The notes: generated by a model from the sequence alone, not told the origin. Shown: positions 39,755 to 51,528, counted from the stretch's first letter. The stretch: DNA of 64,000 bases from Woeseiaceae bacterium (GCA_024640345.1 JAHEFD010000005.1:1-64000), one strand, 5' to 3'. Numbers and translations are program-made.

Positions 39755-40528
39755 TCAGGTGACGTCTTTCCATATTTGCTTCTTGAGCATCGATGCAATG
39801 ATCCAGAATACGATCAGGAACATCATCACCCAGACGCCGAGAACCCGTCGCGTAGACCGAATTGGCTCACTGACATATTCAAGGAAATTGGTTGTATCGC
39901 GAACGAATTCGTCAAATTCGTCCTCTGACATGCTTCCTGCGGATACAGATTCAAAATGCTCGAAATGCCTGGTGCCATTCTCGTCTGTCGAGAACACGGC
40001 TTTTTGATAACCCTGCAGCTCCCACAAAACGTGCGGCATGCTTGTGCCTTCCAGCATGCGATTATCCACACCCGTGGGGCTCTCCGGGTCGATGTAAAAA
40101 CCCTTCAGGAAATTATAGACGTAGTCTGTCCCCCGAGCGCGGGCCATCAATGACATGTCAGGCGGCGGCTGCCCGAACCAACGAGCTGCATCATCCAAAG
40201 GCATCGTCGCCTGGATCGTTTCGAAGGTTTTTTCCGCGTTGAACATGAGGTTCTCAACGAGCTGGTCTTCGCTGAGCTCGAGGTCGCGCGCCAATGTATT
40301 GAAACGAACATATTTCGCAGAATGACAACCGGCGCAGTAATTCATGAAGTTCCTCGCGCCACTTTGCAAGGACTTGATGTTGTCCGGATCGTTTCCTGCT
40401 GGCTCAAGCTCGACATCAGACGCCGCGTGGACGCCGAAGGTCAGCAGTAGCGCCACCAGTGCTGCGCCCAGCCTTGTCACCCGGATCTTACTGAACTGCC
40501 CTGTTCGGGCTAACTGGGGATTAACCAT
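39755..40528 (-). CDS. petC: Cytochrome c1 of the bc1 complex
   Basis: Haem c subunit passing electrons from the Rieske protein to soluble cytochrome c. With ATG at 40528 (8-base overlap with petB) it has 257 residues; the open frame to 40624 lies inside petB. It has a signal peptide (hydrophobic 18-33, cut near HAAS), the CxxCH motif C65-AGC68-H69 (CAGCH), the Met ligand region EGTSMPHVLWELQG, and a C-terminal membrane anchor VLGVWVMMFLIVFWIIA. It is a single haem form. Confidence 0.96.
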   Translation of the reverse strand: MVNPQLARTGQFSKIRVTRLGAALVALLLTFGVHAASDVELEPAGNDPDNIKSLQSGARNFMNYCAGCHSAKYVRFNTLARDLELSEDQLVENLMFNAEKTFETIQATMPLDDAARWFGQPPPDMSLMARARGTDYVYNFLKGFYIDPESPTGVDNRMLEGTSMPHVLWELQGYQKAVFSTDENGTRHFEHFESVSAGSMSEDEFDEFVRDTTNFLEYVSEPIRSTRRVLGVWVMMFLIVFWIIASMLKKQIWKDVT

Positions 40529-41771
40529 GATAGACCACCCTGTCGGGAACAGGCTTTGTCTTATCGATCGTAGTGTAATAAGGCATAAGCAAAAAGAATG
40601 CGAAATAGATGACCGAGAATACACGCGCCATCATTACGTAAATACCTTCGGCAGGCTGCAATCCTAACCAGCCAAGCGTAACGAAACTGATAGCGAACAA
40701 CATCAACGCCATCTTGTATATCCAGCCACGGTAACGAATGGATTTGACTCGTGAGCGATCAAGCCAGGGGAGAAACGCCGGTAGCAACACGGAACCGGCC
40801 ATAAGGATTGCGCCCCAGAGCTTGTCGGGCACCGCCCGCAAAATTGCGTAGAAAGGTGTGAAGTACCAGACCGGCGCAATATGCTCCGGCGTCGCCATCA
40901 TGTTCGCCGGCTCAAAATTTGCGTGTTCAAGGAAAAATCCACCCATGTCCGGCGCGAAGAACACGACTCCGGTAAAGAGCATCAGGAAGACAGCGATGCC
41001 GACCAGGTCTTTGGTCGTGTGGTACGGATGAAATGCAACGCCATCCAGCGGCACGCCATCAGGCCCTTTCTTCTTTTTGATATCGACACCGTCGGGGTTG
41101 TTTGAACCGACGTGGTGCAACGCTACGATGTGCAAAAAGACGAGCCCGGCCAAAGCCAGAGGTATGAGGATTACGTGGAATGCGAAGAAGCGATTCAGCG
41201 TAATGTCCGAAATGGCGTAGTCACCGCGAATCCACTCAACCAGGGCATCCCCGACGAACGGAATGGCACCGGCCAGCGAAATGATGACCTGGGCTCCCCA
41301 GTAGGACATTTGTCCCCAGGGAAGCAGGTAACCTGCGAACGCTTCGGCAAACAGCGCGAAAAAGATCAGCATGCCGATAATCCAGATCAGCTCGCGGGGC
41401 TTCTGGTAGGAGCCATAGAGCATTGCCCGGAACATGTGCAGGTAAACAACTATGAAAAAGAACGATGCACCGGTTGAATGCATGTAGCGAATCAGCCATC
41501 CCCACTGGACGTCTCGCATGATGTATTCCACCGAGGCGAAAGCTTCCGTCGCAGACGGCTTGTAATTCATGGTCAGAAAAATACCGGTCAGGATCTGGAT
41601 AACCAGGACGACCATCGCCAGCACACCGAAGATGTACCACCAATTGAAATTCTTTGACGCGTAGTACTCTGTGATGTGGTACTTCATCGTTTCCGTAAAC
41701 GGGAAACGATCATCAATCCACTTCATAAAAGCACCGCTACGCGTACCAACTTCCGACTCAACACGTGCCAT
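40521..41771 (-). CDS. petB: Cytochrome b of the bc1 complex
   Basis: Eight-helix membrane subunit with haems bL and bH and both quinone sites. 416 residues with RYMHSTGASFFF and VVYLHMFRAM (haem-ligand helix B), the GYLLPWGQMSYWGAQV block, and FFAFHVILIPLAL with LHIVALHHVGSNNP. The Qo motif reads APVWYFTPFYAILR, so PEWY is replaced by PVWY, a form seen in some beta- and gammaproteobacteria. The ATG at 41771 shares one base with the petA stop (TAATG). Confidence 0.97.
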   Translation of the reverse strand: MARVESEVGTRSGAFMKWIDDRFPFTETMKYHITEYYASKNFNWWYIFGVLAMVVLVIQILTGIFLTMNYKPSATEAFASVEYIMRDVQWGWLIRYMHSTGASFFFIVVYLHMFRAMLYGSYQKPRELIWIIGMLIFFALFAEAFAGYLLPWGQMSYWGAQVIISLAGAIPFVGDALVEWIRGDYAISDITLNRFFAFHVILIPLALAGLVFLHIVALHHVGSNNPDGVDIKKKKGPDGVPLDGVAFHPYHTTKDLVGIAVFLMLFTGVVFFAPDMGGFFLEHANFEPANMMATPEHIAPVWYFTPFYAILRAVPDKLWGAILMAGSVLLPAFLPWLDRSRVKSIRYRGWIYKMALMLFAISFVTLGWLGLQPAEGIYVMMARVFSVIYFAFFLLMPYYTTIDKTKPVPDRVVYHG

Positions 41772-42355
41772 TACGCTGCCCCCGATTCTGCGCCGATCAT
41801 AATCAGGTCCTCACGCAGGAACCGATATGGAGGCACTCTAAGGTTGGTGGGAGCCGGGACACTTTTATAGACCCGTCCCGCGAGGTCGAACCTGGAGCCG
41901 TGGCATGGGCAAAAGAACCCACCTTGCCAATCGTCGGCCGGACCAACCTGGAATTCGGGCAAGGGCGCACAGCCAAGGTGTGTGCACGAACCTTCCAGCA
42001 CCAGGTATTCCGGCTTTAGTGAACGATATTCGTTCACGGCAAACTCCGGCTGCTGTTCCACGACTTCGGAGTCCGGATCGCGCAGGTGCTCGGTAACACT
42101 CGCCAGCCGCGACAGCATTTCCTCTGTTCGCCGTACAACATATACGAGTTTGCCGCGCCACATGACGCGTATCATTTCCCCTGGTTCCAGCATACCCACC
42201 GGCACTTCGACAGGCGCCCCGAGGGCCTGCGCCCTGGCACTGGGCTTCATTGAAGCCACAAATGGAATAGTTGCCGCGATCAGGCCGGCACCGCCGGTCA
42301 CTGCTGTGGCAACAGTCAGGAAATGACGCCTGTTGCGATCAACGTCATCAGTCAT
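41771..42355 (-). CDS. petA: Rieske iron-sulfur subunit of the bc1 complex
   Basis: Carries the 2Fe-2S cluster that takes the first electron from quinol. The 194-residue protein has a Tat-type N-terminus (RNRRHFLTVATAV, R9-R10) that also serves as membrane anchor. The two cluster boxes are CTHLGC (124-129) and CPCH (149-152), the latter followed by GSRFD. First gene of petABC. Confidence 0.97.
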   Translation of the reverse strand: MTDDVDRNRRHFLTVATAVTGGAGLIAATIPFVASMKPSARAQALGAPVEVPVGMLEPGEMIRVMWRGKLVYVVRRTEEMLSRLASVTEHLRDPDSEVVEQQPEFAVNEYRSLKPEYLVLEGSCTHLGCAPLPEFQVGPADDWQGGFFCPCHGSRFDLAGRVYKSVPAPTNLRVPPYRFLREDLIMIGAESGAA

Positions 42356-42732
42356 GTAACACTCCCATACGCCGCTTGGTTCGGGCCGAAATCAATGCCA
42401 GAGACGAAAGCTCATGTCGAATCAAAACCTGGTCACCAATGAGGAACGCCTGCTAATCCTTCGTCGGACTGCATTTTTCCCCGGGTTTTGTCTAACCTAA
42501 GCTCCTCTCGCAACGATTTGACACGACTCTCACCTGGACGGCTTATCGCTTTATTCGAATACTTAAAGATTTGCAGCAGACCCGTTTCGCCGTCAGGATG
42601 TCGGTGACTTCGGGACTGGGTGCGGAACCCGACGCGCATTATACACAGGGCCATTCAAAATTGGCTAGGCGTCCGTGCATAAGTGGCGGCAAAATGAGTA
42701 AAAATACCTAGGATGGCTCTGCGGAACGGCGA
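42356..42732. other. Divergent intergenic region between petA and the DegS-type protease
   Basis: A 377-base region with no convincing gene. It must supply the petABC promoter (leftward) and the protease promoter (rightward). A perfect minus-strand TATAAT lies at 42643-42638, but the hexamer 17 bases upstream is a poor -35; this would give a petA leader of about 275 bases. No intrinsic terminator or known riboswitch was recognised. Confidence 0.5.
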
Positions 42733-43815
42733 ATGAAACGACTCAAGCCAATATTGATCTTCCTGATCCAGTCCGTTGTTGTCGGATTGGCCGCCGCTTT
42801 CGTTGTCGTCCTGATTCGCCCACAACTGCTGCCGGCCATCAGTATTGGCGGAGGAATGCAGCCCGGACAGCCAGCGAGCTACGCCGACGCTGTCGATATC
42901 GCCGCCCCGTCCGTCGCCAATGTCTACACCAGGCGCCTTATTTCAGAATCGAACGCTGCCGGCGGTTCGGGTGGATTCAGAGTGAACACCAGCGTCGGAT
43001 CTGCGGTCATCATCGACCCCGAGGGCTACCTCGTCACGAATTATCACGTGGTTGCACTTGCCAACGATATCCGCATCCAACTGGCGGACGGGCGCATTGC
43101 CAGCCCTGAACTGATCGGCGTAGACGCCGAAACAGATCTCGCCCTGCTGAAGGTTGATCTGGGTACCCTGCCCGCAATTCCCCTGGGCCGCTCGGACCAG
43201 CTACGCATCGGAGATGTTGTTCTGGCCATTGGCAACCCTTACGGCCTTTCTAAAACGGTAACACAGGGCATCGTCAGCGCGACCGGTCGCGGGGTGTTGC
43301 AGTTGCTGACATTCGAGAATTTCATCCAGACTGATGCCGCCATTAACGAGGGTAATTCGGGCGGCGCCCTGATAAACACCAGCGGCCAGCTGGTTGGCAT
43401 CAATACTGCCGTTCTTACCCAGGACGCCGGTACCGAAGGGATCGGCTTCGCAATCCCGGTCGGGCTGGTACGCGGCGTTATCGAGGAAATCAAGAAGAAC
43501 GGGCGCGTCGTGCGCGGCTATGTCGGCCTCGTGCCGGACGAACTTAGCAGCGTCGAGTCTGCGGCCCTGGGCAACAACCCGAATGCAGGTATTTTGTTAC
43601 GCGGCGTTGTGGAAGGCAGCCCCGCGGAACGCGCCGGCCTGCGACGTGGGGACCTGATTCTGACGATCAACGGAGAGCCAATCCGCTCACGCCAGCAGGC
43701 ACTGCTGATCGTCGCCAGGCTGAATCCGGGCGACGAAGTCCGGATGGAAGGCCTCCGTGACGACCAACAATTCAGGGTCAGTCTTGTCGCCGTCGAGCGA
43801 GTACCCCGACCCTGA
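42733..43815 (+). CDS. degS: DegS/AlgW-type periplasmic serine protease
   Basis: Membrane-anchored trypsin-like HtrA protease; DegS/AlgW senses unfolded outer-membrane proteins through its PDZ domain and starts cleavage of the anti-sigma factor RseA/MucA. The 360-residue protein has an N-terminal anchor (about 7-30), the protease domain with catalytic H105 (NYHVV), D135 (AETDLALL) and S209 (NEGNSGGA), and a single PDZ domain (from about 265). One PDZ domain and the uncleaved anchor separate it from DegP/DegQ. Confidence 0.93.
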   Translation: MKRLKPILIFLIQSVVVGLAAAFVVVLIRPQLLPAISIGGGMQPGQPASYADAVDIAAPSVANVYTRRLISESNAAGGSGGFRVNTSVGSAVIIDPEGYLVTNYHVVALANDIRIQLADGRIASPELIGVDAETDLALLKVDLGTLPAIPLGRSDQLRIGDVVLAIGNPYGLSKTVTQGIVSATGRGVLQLLTFENFIQTDAAINEGNSGGALINTSGQLVGINTAVLTQDAGTEGIGFAIPVGLVRGVIEEIKKNGRVVRGYVGLVPDELSSVESAALGNNPNAGILLRGVVEGSPAERAGLRRGDLILTINGEPIRSRQQALLIVARLNPGDEVRMEGLRDDQQFRVSLVAVERVPRP

Positions 43816-43849
43816 GCTCGCCAGTCTGCCGCCCCTGTTTTTGTGAAAG

Positions 43850-45369
<1,520 letters not shown>

Positions 45370-45531
45370 AACTAAAAGGTCTGCCTTTCAAGCGAAACGG
45401 CGCGCAGTGTAGCAAAACATCGCTGCCAACCATTGTGTATTATTGCTCCCCCGAAGCGGAAAACCGGTCTGGACGCTGCCGAACTAAAAGACAGCGACAA
45501 CCCGGCCCGCGTCTTCAACTGATCTGAATTT

Positions 45532-46509
45532 ATGCTTGGCGATATTGCTGAAGTTGTTCTCGGTCTGGTCCTTCTTATCTGGGGTGCCGACCGGTTTGTG
45601 CATGGCGCGGCTGCGACAGCTCGCAACCTGGGCGTTGCGCCGTTGATGATAGGCCTGACTATCGTGGCCTTCGCGACGTCCGCGCCGGAAATTCTTGTGT
45701 CCGTTGTCGCGGCGGGACGCGGACAATCTGACCTTGCTATAGGCAATGCTATCGGCTCGAATATTGCCAATATCGGGCTGGTTCTGGGCGCCACCGCGTT
45801 CATTCGGCCGATTGCGCTTCAATCGGCTACGTTGAGGCGGGAAATGCCCGCATTGCTGGCTGTCTCACTGTTGACTGTTGCGCTGTTCCTGGACTCGTAC
45901 CTCGCGCGAATCGACGGCTTTGTCCTCCTGACCGGCCTCATTATCGTGGTTATCTGGCTGGTCCGGCTCGGCATCAGGTCCTCGTCGAGCGACCCGCTGC
46001 AGTCTGATTTCGAGGCGGAAATTCCCACGGGACAAAGCATGAAGGCTTCCGTGACATGGCTGCTGGTCGGCATCGTAGTCCTGTTATTTGGCGCCCACTT
46101 TATGGTGGAAGGGGCCGTCAGTATTGCCAGGGCAGTCGGTGTCTCCGAGATGGTCATTGGCATTACACTGGTTGCGCTGGCGACCAGCCTGCCAGAACTG
46201 GCCGTTTCGCTGGTCAGCGCAATCAAAGGCGAATTTGGCATCGCCATTGGCAATATCGTTGGCTCCAATATATTCAACCTGCTCGCCGTGGTTGGCGTCG
46301 CTGCGGCCATCCAGCCCGCGGCGCTGCCGCCATCGGTACTCTCACTGCATTTGTTCGTCATGGTGGCCTTCACTCTGGTCCTGTTCGCGATGACCTATGA
46401 GTACGATGGCAGGAGCGTGATTACTCGCTACGAGGGTTTCGCACTTCTTATAGCGTATCTGGCTTACGGCACATATGTTGTCCTACAAAGCGTTAGAATC
46501 GGGGTTTGA
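45532..46509 (+). CDS. Calcium/sodium (K+-independent) antiporter, YrbG type
   Basis: CaCA-family exchanger with ten membrane segments. The 325 residues have two inverted alpha repeats: GLTIVAFATSAPE (41-53) and GITLVALATSLPE (210-222), each with the ion-binding Glu, and GNAIGSNIANIG / GNIVGSNIFNLL partners. In E. coli yrbG likewise precedes kdsD, so the position is conserved. The exact ion cannot be told from sequence. Confidence 0.93.
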   Translation: MLGDIAEVVLGLVLLIWGADRFVHGAAATARNLGVAPLMIGLTIVAFATSAPEILVSVVAAGRGQSDLAIGNAIGSNIANIGLVLGATAFIRPIALQSATLRREMPALLAVSLLTVALFLDSYLARIDGFVLLTGLIIVVIWLVRLGIRSSSSDPLQSDFEAEIPTGQSMKASVTWLLVGIVVLLFGAHFMVEGAVSIARAVGVSEMVIGITLVALATSLPELAVSLVSAIKGEFGIAIGNIVGSNIFNLLAVVGVAAAIQPAALPPSVLSLHLFVMVAFTLVLFAMTYEYDGRSVITRYEGFALLIAYLAYGTYVVLQSVRIGV

Positions 46510-46534
46510 ACCGAAACGGGCCGGAGGCCGGGCT

Positions 46535-47515
46535 TTGACAGATTCAGCACCCAAAGACCTGGTGGCAATTGCCGCCAGGGTTCTTGAAATAGAGTCACGT
46601 GCCGTCAGCGAACTGGTGTCACGACTTGACGATACGTTTGTTGCCGCATGCAAAATCTGCCTGGAAACCGAGGGGAGAATCGTCGTCACGGGTATGGGCA
46701 AATCAGGACATATTGGCGGCAAAATTGCCGCGACGCTGGCCAGCACCGGGACTCCGTCATTCTTTATGCACCCTGCAGAAGCGAGCCACGGCGACCTCGG
46801 CATGATCACGTCGCACGATTCTTTGCTTGCCGTGTCTTACTCCGGAGAAACCGACGAAGTGGTTACAATTTTGCCACTGGTAAAACGCATGGGCGCAAAA
46901 CTGATCACGATGACCGGTAAACCGGAATCTACCCTGGCAAAAGCAGCTGACGTGCACCTCAACATTCGCGTCAGTGAAGAAGCCTGCCCGCTGAATCTCG
47001 CGCCGACCGCGAGCACGACGGCAACGCTTGCAATGGGTGACGCACTTGCGGTTGCTCTGCTCGAAAGCCGTGGCTTCACGGCAGAGGACTTTGCCCGTTC
47101 ACACCCCAGCGGCAGCCTGGGTAAGCGCCTGTTGCTGCGCGTTGCCGACGTGATGCATGAAGGTGACGCCATACCCTCGGTGACGGCCTCGGTCAGCGTC
47201 AGCAAGGGCCTTGTAGAAATGTCCCGGAAAGGGCTCGGCATAACAGCGATCGTCGACGATGACAACCGTATTCTGGGGGTTTTTACCGACGGAGACCTGC
47301 GTCGTGCACTGGATAACGAAATCAATGTGCACAAGATTGAGATGAAGTCTGTTATGCATGAAGGCTGCATCACGGTTGGCCCGGACGACATGGCGGCACA
47401 AGCCGTGCACGTGATGGAAGAAAACAAGATTACGTCCCTCCTGGTAGCAGATGATCAAAACCGGCTGGTCGGCGCACTGAATATCCATGATCTTTTTCGC
47501 GCCGGAGTGATGTAA
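46535..47515 (+). CDS. kdsD: D-arabinose 5-phosphate isomerase KdsD
   Basis: Makes arabinose 5-phosphate for KDO synthesis. TTG at 46535 is chosen because GGAGG at 46523-46527 sits seven bases before it. It gives 326 residues (E. coli 328) and clears the antiporter stop; an ATG at 46475 would overlap that gene by 35 bases with an atypical N-terminus. The SIS domain contains VTGMGKSGHIGGKIAATLASTG and SYSGETDEVV, then two CBS domains (VADVMHEGDAIPSV and the VMHEGCITVGPDD region). Confidence 0.95.
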   Translation: MTDSAPKDLVAIAARVLEIESRAVSELVSRLDDTFVAACKICLETEGRIVVTGMGKSGHIGGKIAATLASTGTPSFFMHPAEASHGDLGMITSHDSLLAVSYSGETDEVVTILPLVKRMGAKLITMTGKPESTLAKAADVHLNIRVSEEACPLNLAPTASTTATLAMGDALAVALLESRGFTAEDFARSHPSGSLGKRLLLRVADVMHEGDAIPSVTASVSVSKGLVEMSRKGLGITAIVDDDNRILGVFTDGDLRRALDNEINVHKIEMKSVMHEGCITVGPDDMAAQAVHVMEENKITSLLVADDQNRLVGALNIHDLFRAGVM

Positions 47516-47517
47516 AC

Positions 47518-48021
47518 GTGGCAAGTGACAGATCGCTATCGCCGGAGCTCCGGCTTATTGGTTTCGACGTTGATGGCGTGTTTACCGACGGTCGATTTTA
47601 TCTCTCGGACGATGGCGTCGAATCGAAGGCGTTTTCCACACAGGATGGTTTCGGGATTCGCCAGCTTCTTCAAGCCGGTATCGCAGTGGCAGTAATAAGC
47701 GGCCGAACGTCGAAAGCCGTCGACCAGCGGATGGCCGAGCTGCGCGTACCGCACGTCATCCAGGGCTGCAAAGACAAGGTGGCAGCATTTGAAGGTTTAA
47801 TCGAGGTCCTGGGCATCACGGCTGCTGATACAGCATACGTGGGCGACGACATTCCCGATCTGCCTTTGTTGCGCTATGCAGGCTTCGGCTTCGCAGTTGG
47901 CAATGCAGTCGCCGCCGTCAAGGCGGAGTGCGACTCGGTAACCGCTGCCAATGGTGGCGCCGGTGCGGTGCGCGAAATTTGCGATTTCGTCCTTTCCGTT
48001 GTCGGCAACAAGCGGCCGTAA
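47518..48021 (+). CDS. kdsC: KDO 8-phosphate phosphatase KdsC
   Basis: HAD-family phosphatase releasing free KDO. The 167-residue protein has motif I DVDGVFTDG (D17, D19), motif II ISGR (about 61-64), the Lys region GCKDK, and motif III YVGDDIPDLPLL. GTG start two bases after kdsD. No cap domain, as expected for a C0-type HAD. Confidence 0.95.
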   Translation: MASDRSLSPELRLIGFDVDGVFTDGRFYLSDDGVESKAFSTQDGFGIRQLLQAGIAVAVISGRTSKAVDQRMAELRVPHVIQGCKDKVAAFEGLIEVLGITAADTAYVGDDIPDLPLLRYAGFGFAVGNAVAAVKAECDSVTAANGGAGAVREICDFVLSVVGNKRP

Positions 48022-48022
48022 C

Positions 48023-48595
48023 ATGCGCCAGTCGTCGATGACCACGAGAAACATTCTGACAATCTGCGGATTGCTGCTGATCGCCGTTGGTTCATGGTAC
48101 CTGGCCAGCTCGAGCCAGGAGCCCGAAATTACGAAGACCGTCGCAGATACGAAATTTGGCGGTTATTACCTGCGCTCCGCGCGGATCCTCGGCACCGACG
48201 ACAGCGGCAAGCTCCTGTACGAAATCGTCGCTGAATATGCGGAGCAGCAGGCGAACAACGAAATCGAATTGCAGAATGTCCGCATCAATTATTCAACCGG
48301 AGCCGACGTGCCATGGGCCATCAGCGCAGACATGGCAATGATTAGTGACGACCTGGATGTTCTGCGACTGAGCGGGCACGTGGTGGCGGTCAGCGGTGAA
48401 GGCTTCTCCGGCCAGGTCACGGAAATCCGGACGCCGCTACTCGACATCGATCCAATTGCGTACCGGGCTGAAACAGACAGTCGCGTTCAAATCCGTATCG
48501 GCTCGCGCAGCCTGACTGCAACCGGCATGCTAGCATTGCTGCAGGAAAACCGGCTGCAACTTAAATCCAATGTCAGTGGCAAATTTGTTCCCTGA
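48023..48595 (+). CDS. lptC: LPS export protein LptC
   Basis: Bitopic inner-membrane protein that passes LPS from LptB2FG to LptA. ATG at 48023 (one base after the kdsC stop) gives 190 residues; the longer open frame inside kdsC is rejected. A single N-terminal membrane segment (about 10-28) precedes the beta-jellyroll domain. Identified by architecture, weak family similarity and position between kdsC and lptA. Confidence 0.93.
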   Translation: MRQSSMTTRNILTICGLLLIAVGSWYLASSSQEPEITKTVADTKFGGYYLRSARILGTDDSGKLLYEIVAEYAEQQANNEIELQNVRINYSTGADVPWAISADMAMISDDLDVLRLSGHVVAVSGEGFSGQVTEIRTPLLDIDPIAYRAETDSRVQIRIGSRSLTATGMLALLQENRLQLKSNVSGKFVP

Positions 48596-48622
48596 CCGAC
48601 TACCACCTGACCGAATTCAGAC

Positions 48623-49312
48623 ATGCACCTCCATACAGCAATCAAATCGACAATATTCAGCGCGTTAACCGGCGCCATGCTGCTAGCGCCCGTCGCATAC
48701 CCGCAAACCGACGACCTGCGACTGCCGATGCTTCTCGATGCCGACTCGACCAATTACGACGGCAAAAGCTCCATGCTTATGTTTAGTGGGCTTCGCCTGA
48801 CGCAGGGCACCCTTGGCATAGCGGCTGACGAAGGCCGGGCAACCAAAATGGATTTCGAAGACAGCGTCTGGCACTTCGCCGGTCACGTTGTAATTGATGT
48901 CGAAAACGGGCGGATTGAAAGTGACTCCGCGGATATGGTTTTTTCCGGATATCGACTGCGTGTCGCAACCATTGTTGGCTCCCCTGCGACTTTCAGGATG
49001 GAGCGCCCGGACACCCAGCAGACAACTTACGCTGAAGCCGGTCGCCTGAAATATGATTTTGATGCCGGGATCGTCGAATTCTCAGACAACGCGACGATAA
49101 CCGAGGGCGGCAATCAGATTGCAAGCAACTACCTCGTCTACAACATTCGCGATCAACGCATTAATGCCTCGTCCGGGGGAGAAGGCGATCCGAAGGTCCG
49201 AATCACCTACACGCCCGGGAACCTCGATGAGTTGATACCGAAAGATGACCAGGTTGACGAGGAGGAGCAGACAGAGGTCGATGTTCCGGAAGACGACGGA
49301 GAACCTGGCTAA
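48623..49312 (+). CDS. lptA: Periplasmic LPS-bridge protein LptA
   Basis: Forms the periplasmic bridge for LPS transport. The 229 residues begin with a signal peptide ([20 protein letters not shown], cut near the PVAYPQ region), then an OstA-type beta-jellyroll ([40 protein letters not shown]). The C-terminal tail is unusually acidic (many D/E in the last 25 residues) and longer than in E. coli LptA (185 residues). The stop overlaps lptB (TAATG). Confidence 0.93.
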   Translation: MHLHTAIKSTIFSALTGAMLLAPVAYPQTDDLRLPMLLDADSTNYDGKSSMLMFSGLRLTQGTLGIAADEGRATKMDFEDSVWHFAGHVVIDVENGRIESDSADMVFSGYRLRVATIVGSPATFRMERPDTQQTTYAEAGRLKYDFDAGIVEFSDNATITEGGNQIASNYLVYNIRDQRINASSGGEGDPKVRITYTPGNLDELIPKDDQVDEEEQTEVDVPEDDGEPG

Positions 49313-50037
49313 TGAGTATTCTGAGCGTTCAGGATATTGCCAAACGCTACAAATTTCGCGACGTCGTCAAAGGCATATCGCTAGAGATCACGAGTGGCGA
49401 AGTTGTCGGACTGCTCGGGCCAAACGGCGCCGGCAAGACCACTGCGTTTTATATGATTGTCGGCCTGATCGCCTGCGATCGTGGCCAGATACTCCTCGAT
49501 GGCCAGGATCTTACGGCACTGCCCATGCACCGGCGCGCAACGCTTGGGCTTGGCTACCTGCCCCAGGAAGCATCGATTTTTCGCAAGCTGACGGTTGAGC
49601 AAAACATTCTCGCCATTCTCGAAAACCGGGACGAACTCGACCGGGCCGGGCGCGAGCAGGAACTCGATCAACTCCTGGATGAATTGCACGTGGGACACGT
49701 ACGTACCAGTCTCGGCATCAGTCTTTCGGGTGGCGAACGCCGGCGTGTGGAGATTGCCCGTGCGCTAGCCGCCAATCCTCGTTTCGTTCTGCTGGACGAG
49801 CCGTTTGCCGGTGTCGACCCTATTTCGGTACTCGATATTCAACGAATAATCAGGCATTTGTCTGATCGCAAGATCGGCGTATTGATCACAGACCATAATG
49901 TGCGGGAAACACTCGGAATCTGTTCGCGTGCCTATATACTAAGTGATGGCAGCCTGATCGCTTCCGGGTCCCCTGACGATATTCTGGAGAATCAGCACGT
50001 TCGGGAAGTGTATCTCGGACAGGAGTTCAAACTCTGA
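49312..50037 (+). CDS. lptB: LPS export ABC transporter ATPase LptB
   Basis: Cytoplasmic ATPase of LptB2FG. 241 residues with Walker [10 protein letters not shown] (36-44), the Q-loop region [17 protein letters not shown], signature [16 protein letters not shown], Walker [14 protein letters not shown] and the switch His in [10 protein letters not shown]. Family identity is unambiguous. Confidence 0.97.
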   Translation: MSILSVQDIAKRYKFRDVVKGISLEITSGEVVGLLGPNGAGKTTAFYMIVGLIACDRGQILLDGQDLTALPMHRRATLGLGYLPQEASIFRKLTVEQNILAILENRDELDRAGREQELDQLLDELHVGHVRTSLGISLSGGERRRVEIARALAANPRFVLLDEPFAGVDPISVLDIQRIIRHLSDRKIGVLITDHNVRETLGICSRAYILSDGSLIASGSPDDILENQHVREVYLGQEFKL

Positions 50038-50133
50038 GTCAGAATTGCGTAACAGATATTAGATTCTTGCCGGCGAATGCGGTGATACTGCACAGAACAA
50101 CGCAATGACGACATCGATGAACAGAACTCATTC

Positions 50134-51528
50134 ATGCTGAAACCAACACTCCAGCTGAAACTCGGCCAGACGCTGACGATGACGCCGCAGCTACAGCAGG
50201 CGATTCGCCTGCTCCAGTTGCCCGTACTCGACCTGAGCGCCCAGATCCAGGAGGCGCTTGAAGAAAACGTCATGCTGGAAATGGAGGACCTGCCAGACGC
50301 CCCCAAGACTACCGCAGACACCACTGCGGAAATCGAAACCATCCGGGCTGAAGATAGCTGGCAGGCCAGCTCGATGGAACGCATTCAGGATGGTGGCTGG
50401 AATGGCGAAGGTCGCCCGGCTAACGAATTCGCTGACCAGAGCGGGCAGTCGCTTCGCGAACACCTGTTATGGCAACTCGAGCTCGAGCACTTCACGCCCC
50501 GGGAGGCGTTGATAGGCGAAGCACTGATTGACGCAATTAATGACGACGGTTACCTGACCTCCGGGCTCGAGGACATAACGGGCTTTATCGACGAGCAGAC
50601 AGGCGTCTCCCTTGCTGAAATAGAAAACGCGCTGGCTAAAGTACAGCGACTGGATCCGGTGGGGATAGGTGCCCGTTCGCTCTCCGAATGTATTGTCCTG
50701 CAGCTGCGCCAGTTAGAGCGATCGACACCGGGCGTCGAAATGGCAATCGAGATGGCAACGAATCACCTGGCGCTTATAGCCAACCAGGAATACGGCGAAA
50801 TACGTCGCGCCCTCCGAACCTCGGAGGAATCCTTTGAAGTAGCGCTCGCATTGGTAAAAAGCTGTAATCCGAAGCCGGGCCAGGCCGTTAGCCCGGTGGC
50901 GGCCGAATATGTCATTCCTGACGTATTTGTCCGCAAGATCGACGGCCGGTGGCAAGTCGAAGTCAGCGCATCCGGCATTCCCAGGCTGTCAGTCAACCAG
51001 CAATACGCCAAAATGCTTCGCGGCAGCGGTGACCATGCCGCGCTGCGCACCCAGCTGCAGGAGGCGCGCTGGCTCGTTCGCAGCCTCGAAATCAGGAATG
51101 AAACCTTGATGAAGGTCGCCACGTCGATCGTCGAGAATCAACGGGAGTTTCTTGAGCATGGCGACGAGGCAATGAAGCCGCTAGTATTAAGGGACGTAGC
51201 AGAATCAATCGGCATGCACGAATCAACGATCTCGAGAGTCACCACCAACAAGTACATGCATACGCCGCGAGGCGTATTCGAGTTCAAGTATTTCTTTTCA
51301 AGCCACTTGTCGACTGTGGACGGGGAAGACCAGTCATCAACATCCGTCCGCGCCAAGATACGCAAGCTGATTGGCGCGGAGAACCCGGCAAAGCCCCTCA
51401 GCGACAGCAAGATTGCCAACCTGCTCGCCAAAGAAGGGATTACGGTCGCCAGGCGGACGGTTGCAAAATATCGCGAGGCAATGAGAATTATGTCGTCAAG
51501 CGAGCGTAAAGTAAGAAAACCCAGGTAG
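50134..51528 (+). CDS. rpoN: RNA polymerase sigma-54 factor
   Basis: Alternative sigma factor for enhancer-dependent promoters. The 464-residue protein has region I LKLGQTLTMTPQLQQAIRLL, the acidic region II, the core-binding domain, the HTH segment (ESIGMHESTISRVTTNKYMHTPRG), and the RpoN box ARRTVAKYRE near the C-terminus. Located between lptB and hpf, the standard order. Confidence 0.98.
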   Translation: MLKPTLQLKLGQTLTMTPQLQQAIRLLQLPVLDLSAQIQEALEENVMLEMEDLPDAPKTTADTTAEIETIRAEDSWQASSMERIQDGGWNGEGRPANEFADQSGQSLREHLLWQLELEHFTPREALIGEALIDAINDDGYLTSGLEDITGFIDEQTGVSLAEIENALAKVQRLDPVGIGARSLSECIVLQLRQLERSTPGVEMAIEMATNHLALIANQEYGEIRRALRTSEESFEVALALVKSCNPKPGQAVSPVAAEYVIPDVFVRKIDGRWQVEVSASGIPRLSVNQQYAKMLRGSGDHAALRTQLQEARWLVRSLEIRNETLMKVATSIVENQREFLEHGDEAMKPLVLRDVAESIGMHESTISRVTTNKYMHTPRGVFEFKYFFSSHLSTVDGEDQSSTSVRAKIRKLIGAENPAKPLSDSKIANLLAKEGITVARRTVAKYREAMRIMSSSERKVRKPR

